DNA of 64,000 nucleotides from Euonymus europaeus (Eukaryota > Streptophyta > Magnoliopsida > Celastrales > Celastraceae). The translations under genes were made by a program, and so were the position numbers. This document shows positions 1-12,024 of the stretch, one piece after another; the first letter of the stretch is position 1; each line of letters opens with the position of its first letter. The notes below the pieces were generated by a model. That model made no database searches. It worked only from the letters and a program-made list of their open reading frames with translations, and had not been told where the DNA came from. Location: NCBI GenBank assembly GCA_963580455.1, contig OY756971.1:13291001-13355000 (forward strand). The letters run 5' to 3'.

Positions 1-638
1 GCTTATACTCGCAAAATTTGACATAGAAGAACAATAAAATGTGTACACCGAGCAGCTTTGATGGTCCAAAGTTGCTCAACTCTCTCTGTGGTGGAGCTTT
101 TAACAATTTTGTGCATTTGTCATAGAAAGTCGGGGTTTTGTCATCGAAATAATCTAGGAAGCTTATACTCATAAAATTTGAAATAGAATAACAATAAAAA
201 GTGGAGACCGAGCAACTTTGATGGTTCGAAGTTGCTCAACTTTCTCTATGGACGATATTATAACGGCTTTGTCCATTTATTATAGAAAGTTAGTGTTTGG
301 CCATCAAAATAATCTAGGAAGCTTATACTCATAAAATTTGCCATAGAATAACAATAAAAAGTGTACACCGAGCAACTTTGATGGTTAGAAGTTCATCAAT
401 TCTCTCTCTGGATGAGCTTTTAACGGTTTTGTCCATTTGTCATAGAAAGTTGGTATTTTGGCATCAAAATAACTTGGAAGCTTATACTCGTAAAATTTGA
501 CATAGAAAACAATAAAAAGTATACAACGAGCAACTTTGATGGTCCGAAGTTGCTCAACAATCTCTATGGAAAAGCATTTAATGGTTTTGTCCATTTGTCA
601 TAGAAAGTTGGTGTTTTTGCTACGAAATAATCTTGAAA
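1..638 (+). repeat. Left-edge partial 4-monomer copy
   Basis: Bases 1 to about 505 match 639 to about 1143 at an offset of 638, which is four monomers, including the CATCAATTCTCTCTCTGG variant and the GTGGAGACCG variant. The match breaks near 505, where this copy reads GAAAACAATAAAAAGTATAC and the other reads GAAGCACAATAAAAAGTGTAC. From there to 638 the monomer resembles the one at 4637-4794. The block is cut by the window edge, so the larger unit it belongs to cannot be told. Confidence 0.8.
161..320 (+). repeat. Reference monomer (160 bp), used to number the unit
   Basis: This copy runs from one GCTT to the base before the next. Positions 1-40 are an A/T-rich head with AAAATTTG at 13-20 and ACAATAAAAA at 31-40. 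Positions 41-50 correspond to GTGTACACCG in most copies (here GTGGAGACCG). An inverted repeat spans 50-77 (GAGCAACTT, 10-base spacer, AAGTTGCTC). A CT-rich CTCTCTATGG stretch follows at about 82-91, then a TTTTAACGG(T/C)TTTGTCC stretch at about 98-114. The tail from 122 (ATAGAAAGTTAGTG) to AATCTAGGAA carries most of the type-specific differences. The preceding AA plus GCTT makes the HindIII site. The numbering start is arbitrary because the array is continuous. Confidence 0.9.
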
Positions 639-3600
639 GCTTATACTCGCAAAATTTGACATAGAAGAACAATAAAATGTGTACACCGAGCAGCTTTGAT
701 GGTCCAAAGTTGCTCAACTCTCTCTGTGGTGGAGCTTTTAACAATTTTGTGCATTTGTCATAGAAAGTCGGGGTTTTGTCATCGAAATAATCTAGGAAGC
801 TTATACTCATAAAATTTGAAATAGAATAACAATAAAAAGTGGAGACCGAGCAACTTTGATGGTTCGAAGTTGCTCAACTTTCTCTATGGACGATATTATA
901 ACGGCTTTGTCCATTTATTATAGAAAGTTAGTGTTTGGCCATCAAAATAATCTAGGAAGCTTATACTCATAAAATTTGCCATAGAATAACAATAAAAAGT
1001 GTACACCGAGCAACTTTGATGGTTAGAAGTTCATCAATTCTCTCTCTGGAGGAGCATTTAACGGTTTTGTCCATTTGTCATAGAAAGTTGGTATTTTGGC
1101 ATCAAAATAATCTTGGAAGCTTATACTCGTAAAATTTGACATAGAAGCACAATAAAAAGTGTACACTGAGGAACTTTGATGCTCCAAAGTTACTCAACTC
1201 TCTCTATGGAGGAGCTTTTAACAATTTTATCCATTCGTCATATAAAGTTGGTGTTTTGGCATCAAAATAATCTAGGAAGCTTATACTCAGAAAATTTGAC
1301 ATATAAAAACAATAAAAAGTATACCACGAGCAACTTTGATGGTCCGAAGTTTCTCAACTCTCTCTACGAAAAAGCTTTTAACGGTTTTGTCCATTTGTCA
1401 TAGAAAGTTGGTGTTTTTTCTTCGAAATAATCTGGAAAGCTTATACTCGTAAAATATGACATAGAAGAACAATAAAATGAATACACCGAGCAGCTTTGAC
1501 GGTCCAAAGTTGCTCAACTCTCTCTATGGTGGAGCTTTTAACAATTTTGTTAATTTTTCATAGAAAGTCGGGGTTTTGTCATTGAAATAATCTAGGAAGC
1601 TTATACTCATAAAATTTGAAATAGGATAACAATAAAAAGAATACACCGAGCAAATTTAATGGTCCGAAGTTGCTAAACTCTCTCTATGGAAGATATTTTA
1701 ACGGCTTTGTCCATTTATCATAGAAAGTTAGTGTTTTGCCATCGAAATAATCTAGAAAGCTTATACTCATAAAATTTGACATAGAAAACAATAAAAAGTA
1801 TACAACGAGCAACTTTGATGGTCCGAAGTTGCTCAACAATCTCTATGGAAAAGCATTTAATGGTTTTGTCCATTTGCCATAGAAAGTTGGTGTTTTTGCT
1901 ACGAAATAATCTTGAAAGCTTATACTCGCAAAATTTGACATAGAAGAACAATAAAATGTGTACACCGAGCAGCTTTGATGGTCCAAAGTTGCTCAACTCT
2001 CTCTGTGGTGGAGCTTTTAACAATTTTGTGCATTTGTCATAAAAGTCGGGGTTTTGTCATCGAAATAATCTAGGAAGCTTATACTCATAAAATTTGAAAT
2101 AGAATAACAATAAAAAGTGGAGACCGAGCAACTTTGATGGTTCGAAGTTGCTCAACTTTCTCTATGGACGATATTATAACGGCTTTGTCCATTTATTATA
2201 GAAAGTTATTGTTTGGCCATCAAAATAATCTAGGAAGCTTATACTCATAAAATTTGCCATAGAATAACAATAAAAAGTGTACACCGAGCAACTTTGATGG
2301 TTAGAAGTTCATCAATTCTCTCTCTGGAGGAGCTTTTAACGGTTTTGTCCATTTGTCATAGAAAGTTGGTATTTTGGCATCAAAATAATCTTGGAAGCTT
2401 ATACTCGTAAAATTTGACATAGAAGCACAATAAAAAGTGTACACTGAGGAACTTTGATGCTCCAAAGTTACTCAACTCTCTCTATGGAGGAGCTTTTAAC
2501 AATTTTGTCCATTCGTCATATAAAGTTGGTGTTTTGGCATCAAAATAATCTAGGAAGCTTATACTCAGAAAATTTGACATATAAAAACAATAAAAAGTAT
2601 ACCACGAGCAACTTTGATGGTCCGAAGTTTCTCAACTCTCTCTACGAAAAAGCTTTTAACGGTTTTGTCCATTTGTCATAGAAAGTTGGTGTTTTTTCTT
2701 CGAAATAATCTGGAAAGCTTATACTCGTAAAATATGACATAGAAGAACAATAAAATGTATACACCGAGCAGCTTTGACGGTCCAAAGTTGCTCAACTCTC
2801 TCTATGGTGGAGCTTTTAACAATTTTGTTAATTTTTCATAGAAAGTCGGGGTTTTGTCATTGAAATAATCTAGGAAGCTTATACTCATAAAATTTGAAAT
2901 AGGATAACAATAAAAAGAATACACCGAGCAAATTTAATGGTCCGAAGTTGCTAAACTCTCTCTATGGAAGATATTTTAACGGCTTTGTCCATTTATCATA
3001 GAAAGTTATTGTTTTGCCATCGAAATAATCTAGAAAGCTTATACTCATAAAATTTGACATAGAAAACAATAAAAAGTATACAACGAGCAACTTTGATGGT
3101 CCGAAGTTGCTCAACAATCTCTATGGTAAAGCATTTAACGGTTTTGTCCATTTGTCATAGAAAGTTGGTGTTTTTGCTACGAAATAATCTTGAAAGCTTA
3201 TACTCGCAAAATTTGACATAGAAGAACAATAAAATGTGTACACCGAGCAGCTTTGATGTTCCAAAGTTGCTCAACTCTCTCTGTGGTGGAGCTTTTAACA
3301 ATTTTGTGCATTTGTCATAGAAAGTCGGGGTTTTGTCATCGAAATAATCTAGGAAGCTTATACTCATAAAATTTGAAATAGAATAACAATAAAAAGTGGA
3401 GACCGTGCAACTTTGATGGTTCGAAGTTGCTCAACTTTCTCTATGAACGATATTATAACGGCTTTGTCCATTTATTATAGAAAGTTAGTGTTTGGCCATC
3501 AAAATAATCTAGGAAGCTTATACTCATAAAATTTGCCATAGAATAACAATAAAAAGTGTACACCGAGCAACTTTGATGGTTAGAAGTTCATCAATTCTCT

Positions 3601-4794
3601 CTCCGGAAGAGCTTTTAACGGTTTTGTCCATTTGTCATAGAAAGTTGGTATTTTGGCATCAAAATAATCTTGGAAGCTTATACTCGTAAAATTTGACATA
3701 GAAGCACAATAAAAAGTGTACACTGAGGAACTTTGATGCTCCAAAGTTACTCAACTCTCTCTATGGAGGAGCTTTTAACAATTTTATCCATTCGTCATAT
3801 AAAGTTGGTGTTTTGGCATCAAAATAATCTAGGAAGCTTATACTCAGAAAATTTGACATATAAAAACAATAAAAAGTATACCACGAGCAACTTTGATGTT
3901 CCGAAGTTGCTCAACTCTCTCTACGGAAAAGCTTTTAACGGTTTTGTCCATTTGTCATAGAAAGATGGTGTTTTTTCTTCGAAATAATCTTGAAACCTTA
4001 TACTCGTAAAATATGCCATAGAAGAACAATAAAATGTATACACCGAGCAGCTTTGACGGTCCAAAGTTGCTCAACTCTCTCTATGGTGGAGCTTTTAACA
4101 ATTTTGTTAATTTGTCATAGAAAGTCGGGGTTTTGTCATTGAAATAATCTAGGAAGCTTATACTCATAAAATTTGAAATAGGATAACAATAAAAAGAATA
4201 CACCGAGCAAATTTAATGGTCCGAAGTTGCTCAACTCTCTCTATGGAAGATATTTTAACGGCTTTGTCCATTTATCATAGAAAGTTATTGTTTTGCCATC
4301 GAAATAATCTAGAAAGCTTATACTCAAAAAATTTGACATAGACTAACAATAAAAAGTGTACACCGATCAACTTTGGTTGTTAGAAGTTGATCAACTCTCT
4401 CTATGGAGGAGCTTTTAACGGTTTTGGCCATTTGTAATAGAAAGATGGTATTTTGGCATCGAAATAATCTTGGAAGCTTATACTCGTAAAATTTGACATA
4501 GAAGCACAATAAAAAGTGTACACCGAGGAACTTTGATGGTCCGAAGTTACTCAACTCTCTCTATGGAGGAGCTTTTAACAATTTTGTCCATTCGTCATAG
4601 AAAGTTGGTGTTTTGGAATCGAAATAATCTAGGAAGCTTATACTCATAAAATTTGAAACAGAAAACAATAAAAAGTATACAACGAGCAACTTTGATGGTC
4701 CGAAGTTGCTCAACAATCTCAACGGAAAAGCATTTGATGGTTTTGTCCATTTGTCATAGAAAGTTGGTGTTTTTGCTTCGAAATAATCTTGAAA
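639..4794 (+). repeat. 26-monomer higher-order repeat, copy 1 (4156 bp)
   Basis: The block is built of three sub-blocks with the same leading monomer (GCTTATACTCGCAAAATTTG): 639-1917 (1279 bp, 8 monomers), 1918-3195 (1278 bp, 8 monomers) and 3196-4794 (1599 bp, 10 monomers). The third carries two additional monomers near 4317-4636, one of which has the GATCAACTT/AAGTTGATC dyad. The whole block recurs at 4795-8950. Reading frames inside it recur at 4156-bp and 1278/1279-bp offsets, which is expected from the repeat and not a sign of coding. Confidence 0.9.
4365..4392. other. Variant dyad with both arms changed
   Basis: GATCAACTT at 4365-4373 pairs perfectly with AAGTTGATC at 4384-4392. Compared with the usual GAGCAACTT/AAGTTGCTC, both arms differ at the matching base, so pairing is kept. 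The duplicate copy has the same at 8521-8548. AAGTTGATCAAC also contains the 10-bp palindrome GTTGATCAAC. Confidence 0.85.
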
Positions 4795-7700
4795 GCTTAT
4801 ACTCGCAAAATTTGACATAGAAGAACAATAAAATGTGTACACCGAGCAGCTTTGATGGTCCAAAGTTGCTCAACTCTCTCTGTGGTGGAGCTTTTAACAA
4901 TTTTGTGCATTTGTCATAGAAAGTCGGGGTTTTGTCATCGAAATAATCTAGGAAGCTTATACTCATAAAATTTGAAATAGAATAACAATAAAAAGTGGAG
5001 ACCGAGCAACTTTGATGGTTCGAAGTTGCTCAACTTTCTCTATGGACGATATTATAACGGCTTTGTCCATTTATTATAGAAAGTTAGTGTTTGGCCATCA
5101 AAATAATCTAGGAAGCTTATACTCATAAAATTTGCCATAGAATAACAATAAAAAGTGTACACCGAGCAACTTTGATGGTTAGAAGTTCATCAATTCTCTC
5201 TCTGGAGGAGCATTTAACGGTTTTGTCCATTTGTCATAGAAAGTTGGTATTTTGGCATCAAAATAATCTTGGAAGCTTATACTCGTAAAATTTGACATAG
5301 AAGCACAATAAAAAGTGTACACTGAGGAACTTTGATGCTCCAAAGTTACTCAACTCTCTCTATGGAGGAGCTTTTAACAATTTTATCCATTCGTCATATA
5401 AAGTTGGTGTTTTGGCATCAAAATAATCTAGGAAGCTTATACTCAGAAAATTTGACATATAAAAACAATAAAAAGTATACCACGAGCAACTTTGATGGTC
5501 CGAAGTTTCTCAACTCTCTCTACGAAAAAGCTTTTAACGGTTTTGTCCATTTGTCATAGAAAGTTGGTGTTTTTTCTTCGAAATAATCTGGAAAGCTTAT
5601 ACTCGTAAAATATGACATAGAAGAACAATAAAATGAATACACCGAGCAGCTTTGACGGTCCAAAGTTGCTCAACTCTCTCTATGGTGGAGCTTTTAACAA
5701 TTTTGTTAATTTTTCATAGAAAGTCGGGGTTTTGTCATTGAAATAATCTAGGAAGCTTATACTCATAAAATTTGAAATAGGATAACAATAAAAAGAATAC
5801 ACCGAGCAAATTTAATGGTCCGAAGTTGCTAAACTCTCTCTATGGAAGATATTTTAACGGCTTTGTCCATTTATCATAGAAAGTTAGTGTTTTGCCATCG
5901 AAATAATCTAGAAAGCTTATACTCATAAAATTTGACATAGAAAACAATAAAAAGTATACAACGAGCAACTTTGATGGTCCGAAGTTGCTCAACAATCTCT
6001 ATGGAAAAGCATTTAATGGTTTTGTCCATTTGCCATAGAAAGTTGGTGTTTTTGCTACGAAATAATCTTGAAAGCTTATACTCGCAAAATTTGACATAGA
6101 AGAACAATAAAATGTGTACACCGAGCAGCTTTGATGGTCCAAAGTTGCTCAACTCTCTCTGTGGTGGAGCTTTTAACAATTTTGTGCATTTGTCATAAAA
6201 GTCGGGGTTTTGTCATCGAAATAATCTAGGAAGCTTATACTCATAAAATTTGAAATAGAATAACAATAAAAAGTGGAGACCGAGCAACTTTGATGGTTCG
6301 AAGTTGCTCAACTTTCTCTATGGACGATATTATAACGGCTTTGTCCATTTATTATAGAAAGTTATTGTTTGGCCATCAAAATAATCTAGGAAGCTTATAC
6401 TCATAAAATTTGCCATAGAATAACAATAAAAAGTGTACACCGAGCAACTTTGATGGTTAGAAGTTCATCAATTCTCTCTCTGGAGGAGCTTTTAACGGTT
6501 TTGTCCATTTGTCATAGAAAGTTGGTATTTTGGCATCAAAATAATCTTGGAAGCTTATACTCGTAAAATTTGACATAGAAGCACAATAAAAAGTGTACAC
6601 TGAGGAACTTTGATGCTCCAAAGTTACTCAACTCTCTCTATGGAGGAGCTTTTAACAATTTTGTCCATTCGTCATATAAAGTTGGTGTTTTGGCATCAAA
6701 ATAATCTAGGAAGCTTATACTCAGAAAATTTGACATATAAAAACAATAAAAAGTATACCACGAGCAACTTTGATGGTCCGAAGTTTCTCAACTCTCTCTA
6801 CGAAAAAGCTTTTAACGGTTTTGTCCATTTGTCATAGAAAGTTGGTGTTTTTTCTTCGAAATAATCTGGAAAGCTTATACTCGTAAAATATGACATAGAA
6901 GAACAATAAAATGTATACACCGAGCAGCTTTGACGGTCCAAAGTTGCTCAACTCTCTCTATGGTGGAGCTTTTAACAATTTTGTTAATTTTTCATAGAAA
7001 GTCGGGGTTTTGTCATTGAAATAATCTAGGAAGCTTATACTCATAAAATTTGAAATAGGATAACAATAAAAAGAATAAACCGAGCAAATTTAATGGTCCG
7101 AAGTTGCTAAACTCTCTCTATGGAAGATATTTTAACGGCTTTGTCCATTTATCATAGAAAGTTATTGTTTTGCCATCGAAATAATCTAGAAAGCTTATAC
7201 TCATAAAATTTGACATAGAAAACAATAAAAAGTATACAACGAGCAACTTTGATGGTCCGAAGTTGCTCAACAATCTCTATGGTAAAGCATTTAACGGTTT
7301 TGTCCATTTGTCATAGAAAGTTGGTGTTTTTGCTACGAAATAATCTTGAAAGCTTATACTCGCAAAATTTGACATAGAAGAACAATAAAATGTGTACACC
7401 GAGCAGCTTTGATGTTCCAAAGTTGCTCAACTCTCTCTGTGGTGGAGCTTTTAACAATTTTGTGCATTTGTCATAGAAAGTCGGGGTTTTGTCATCGAAA
7501 TAATCTAGGAAGCTTATACTCATAAAATTTGAAATAGAATAACAATAAAAAGTGGAGACCGTGCAACTTTGATGGTTCGAAGTTGCTCAACTTTCTCTAT
7601 GAACGATATTATAACGGCTTTGTCCATTTATTATAGAAAGTTAGTGTTTGGCCATCAAAATAATCTAGGAAGCTTATACTCATAAAATTTGCCATAGAAT

Positions 7701-8950
7701 AACAATAAAAAGTGTACACCGAGCAACTTTGATGGTTAGAAGTTCATCAATTCTCTCTCTGGAAGAGCTTTTAACGGTTTTGTCCATTTGTCATAGAAAG
7801 TTGGTATTTTGGCATCAAAATAATCTTGGAAGCTTATACTCGTAAAATTTGACATAGAAGCACAATAAAAAGTGTACACTGAGGAACTTTGATGCTCCAA
7901 AGTTACTCAACTCTCTCTATGGAGGAGCTTTTAACAATTTTATCCATTCGTCATATAAAGTTGGTGTTTTGGCATCAAAATAATCTAGGAAGCTTATACT
8001 CAGAAAATTTGACATATAAAAACAATAAAAAGTATACCACGAGCAACTTTGATGTTCCGAAGTTGCTCAACTCTCTCTACGGAAAAGCTTTTAACGGTTT
8101 TGTCCATTTGTCATAGAAAGATGGTGTTTTTTCTTCGAAATAATCTTGAAACCTTATACTCGTAAAATATGCCATAGAAGAACAATAAAATGTATACACC
8201 GAGCAGCTTTGACGGTCCAAAGTTGCTCAACTCTCTCTATGGTGGAGCTTTTAACAATTTTGTTAATTTGTCATAGAAAGTCGGGGTTTTGTCATTGAAA
8301 TAATCTAGGAAGCTTATACTCATAAAATTTGAAATAGGATAACAATAAAAAGAATACACCGAGCAAATTTAATGGTCCGAAGTTGCTCAACTCTCTCTAT
8401 GGAAGATATTTTAACGGCTTTGTCCATTTATCATAGAAAGTTATTGTTTTGCCATCGAAATAATCTAGAAAGCTTATACTCAAAAAATTTGACATAGACT
8501 AACAATAAAAAGTGTACACCGATCAACTTTGGTTGTTAGAAGTTGATCAACTCTCTCTATGGAGGAGCTTTTAACGGTTTTGGCCATTTGTAATAGAAAG
8601 ATGGTATTTTGGCATCGAAATAATCTTGGAAGCTTATACTCGTAAAATTTGACATAGAAGCACAATAAAAAGTGTACACCGAGGAACTTTGATGGTCCGA
8701 AGTTACTCAACTCTCTCTATGGAGGAGCTTTTAACAATTTTGTCCATTCGTCATAGAAAGTTGGTGTTTTGGAATCGAAATAATCTAGGAAGCTTATACT
8801 CATAAAATTTGAAACAGAAAACAATAAAAAGTATACAACGAGCAACTTTGATGGTCCGAAGTTGCTCAACAATCTCAACGGAAAAGCATTTGATGGTTTT
8901 GTCCATTTGTCATAGAAAGTTGGTGTTTTTGCTTCGAAATAATCTTGAAA
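4795..8950 (+). repeat. 26-monomer higher-order repeat, copy 2 (4156 bp)
   Basis: This is a direct tandem copy of 639-4794 with the same 8+8+10 layout: 4795-6073, 6074-7351 and 7352-8950. Comparing by eye I found only isolated changes, for example C at 2922 against A at 7078 and C at 3604 against T at 7760. The match stops just after 8950: base 4806 is C (CGCAAAA) but 8962 is T (CGTAAAA), and the following monomer differs further. So few changes in over 4 kb imply a very recent duplication. An assembly duplication is the alternative, though the private changes argue against a simple one. Confidence 0.9.
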
Positions 8951-11900
8951 GCTTATACTCGTAAAATTTGACATAGAAGAACAATAAAATGTGTACACCG
9001 AGCAGCTTTGACGGTCCAAAGTTGCTCAACTCTCTCTATGGTGGAGCTTTTAACAATTTTGTGCATTTGTCATAGAAAGTCGGGGATTTGTCATCGAAAT
9101 AATCTAGAAAGCTTATACTCATAAAATTTGAAATAGAATAACAATAAAAAGTGGACACCGAGCAACTTTTATGGTTCGAACTTGCTCAACTTTCTCCATG
9201 GATGATATTTTAACGGCTTTGTCCATTTATCATAGAAAGTTAGTGTTTGGCCATCGAAATAATCTTGGAAGCTTATACTCATAAAATTTGACATAGAATA
9301 ACAATAAAAAGTGTACACCGAGCAACTTTGATGGTTAGAAGTTGATCAACTCTCTCTCTGGAGGAGCTTTTAACGGTTTTGTCCATTTGTCATAGAAAGT
9401 TGGTATTTTGGCATCGAAATAATCTTGGAAGCTTATACTCGTAAAATTTGACATAGAAGCACAATAAAAAGTGTACACCGAGGAACTTTGATGCTCCAAA
9501 GTTACTCAACTCTCTCTATGGACGAGCTTTTAACAATTTTGTCCATTCGTCATAGAAAGTCGGTGTTTTGGCATCGAAATAATCTAGAAAGCTTATACTC
9601 ATAAAATTTGATATATAAGAACAATAAAAAGTATACCACGAGCAACTTTGATGGTCCGAAGTTGCTCAACTCTCTCTACGGAAAAGCTTTTAACGGTTTT
9701 GTCCATTTGTGAAAGAAAGTTGGTGTTTTTTCTTCGAAATAATCTGGAAAGCTTATACTCGAAAAATATGACATAGAAGAACAATAAAATGTATACACCG
9801 AGCAGCTTTGACGGTCCAAAGTTGCTCAAATCTCTCTATGGTGGCGCTTTTAACAATTTTGTTAATTTTTCATAGAAAGTCGGGGTTTTGTCATTGAAAT
9901 AATCTAGGAAGCTTATACTCATAAAATTTGAAATAGGATAACAATGAGAAGCGTACCCCAAGCAAATTTAATGGTCCGAAGTTTCTCAACTCTCTCTACG
10001 GAAGATATTTTAACGGCTTTGTCCATTTGTCATAGAAAGTTAGTGTTTTGCCATCGAAATAATCTAGGAAACTTATACTCATAAAATTTGACTAGAATAA
10101 CAATAAAAAGTGTACACCGAGCAAGTTTGGTGGTTCGAAGTTGATCAACTCTCTCTATGGAGGAACTTTTAACGGTTTTGTCCATTTGTCATAGAATGTT
10201 AGTGTTTATTCATCGAAATAATCTAGGATGCTTATACTCGTAAAATTTGACATAGAAGAACATTAAAAAGTGTACACCGAGCAGCTTTGACGGTCCGAAT
10301 TTGCTCGCCTCTCTCTATGAAGCACCTTTTAACGGCTTTGTCCGTTTGTCATAGAAAGTTAGTGTTTATTCATCGAAATAATCTAGGAAGCTTATACTCG
10401 TAAAATTTAACATAGAAGAACTTTAAAAAGTGTACACCGTGCAACTTTGATGCTCCAAAGTTGCTCAACTCTCTCTACGGAGGAGTTTTAACGGTTTTGT
10501 CCATTTGTCGTAGAAAGCTGGTGTTCTTTGCTTCGAAATAATCTTGAAGTTTATACTCGTAAAATTTGACATAGAAGAACAATAAAATGTGTACACCGAG
10601 CAGCTCTGACAGTCCAAAGTTGCTCAACTCTCTCTATGGTGTAGCTTTTAACAATTTTATGCTTTTGTCATAGAAAGTCGGGGTTTTGTCATTGAAATAA
10701 TTTAGAAAGCTTATAATCATAAAATTTGAAATAGAATAACAATAAAAAGCGTACACCGAGCAACTTTGATGGTCCGAAGTTGATCAACTCTCTCTATGGA
10801 GGAGCTTTTAACGGTTTTGTCCATTTGTCATAGAAAGTTAGTATTTTGGCATTGAAATAATCTTGGAAGCTTATACTCGTAAAATATCACATAGAAGCAC
10901 AATATAAAGTGTACACCGAGCAAGTTTGATGGTCCGAAGTTGCTCAACAATCTGTACGGAAAAGCTTTTAATGGTTTTGTCCATTTGTCATAGAAAGTTG
11001 GTGTTTTTGCTTTGAAATAATCTTGAAAGCTTATACTCATAAAATTTGACATAGAAGAACAATAAAATGTGTACACTGATCAGCTTTGACGGTCCAAAGT
11101 TGCTCAACTCTCTTTATGGTGGAGCTTTTAACAATTTTATGCATTTGTCGAAGAAAGTCGGGGTTTTGTCATCGAAATAATCTAGGAAGCCTATACTCAT
11201 AAAATTTGAAATAAAATAACAATAAAAAGTGGACACCAAGCATTTTTGATTGTTCGAAGTTGCTCAACTCTCTCTATGGATGATATTTTAACGACTTTGT
11301 CCATTGATCATAGAAAGTTAGTGTTTGGCCATCGAAATAATCTAGGAAGCTTATACTGATAAAATTTGCCATAGAATAACAATAAAAAGTGTACAACGAG
11401 CAGCTTTAACGGTCCAAAGTTGCTCAATTCTCTCTATGGTGGAGCTTTTAACAATTTTGTGCATTTGTCATCGAAATTCGGGGTTTTGTCATCGAAATAA
11501 TCTAGGAGGCTTATACTTATTAAATTTGAAATAGAATAACAATAAAAATTGGACACCGGGCAACTTTGATGATTCGAAGTTGCTCAACTCACTCTATGGA
11601 TGATATTTTAACGGCTTTGTCCATTTATCATAGAAAGTTAGTGTTTGGCCATCGAAATAATCTAGGAAGTTATACTCATAAAATTTGCCATAGAATAACA
11701 ATAAAAAGTGTACACCGAGCAACTTTGATGGTTCGAAGTTGATCAACTCTCTTTGGAAGAGCTTTTAACGGTTTTGTCCATTTGTCATAGAAAGTTGGTG
11801 TTTTGGCATCGAAATAATCTAGGAAGCTTATACTCATAAAATTTGACATATAAAAACAATAAAAAGTATACCACGAGCAACTTTGATGGTCCGAAGTTGC

Positions 11901-12024
11901 TCAACTCTCTGTACGGAAAAGCTTTTAACGGTTTTGTCCATTTGTCATAGAAAGTTGGTGTTTTTGCTTCGAAATAATCTTGAAGCTTATACTCGTAAAA
12001 TTTGACATAGAAGAACAATAAAAT

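Noticed and set aside
1718..2023. Longest open frame (101 codons, minus strand; duplicated at 5874-6179)
   Set aside because: It crosses two consecutive monomers and is present in two copies only because the 4156-bp block is duplicated. The product is low-complexity repeat translation with no recognisable family.
4367..4397. Stem-loop as a terminator or small-RNA gene
   Set aside because: The dyad is present throughout the array as part of the satellite core. It is not followed by a T-run at a fixed place and is linked to no gene.
1176..8116. Plus-strand 75-codon frames repeated at 1176, 2454, 3733, 5332, 6610 and 7889
   Set aside because: Same reason: they are spaced by 1278/1279 and 4156 bp and fall inside the satellite.
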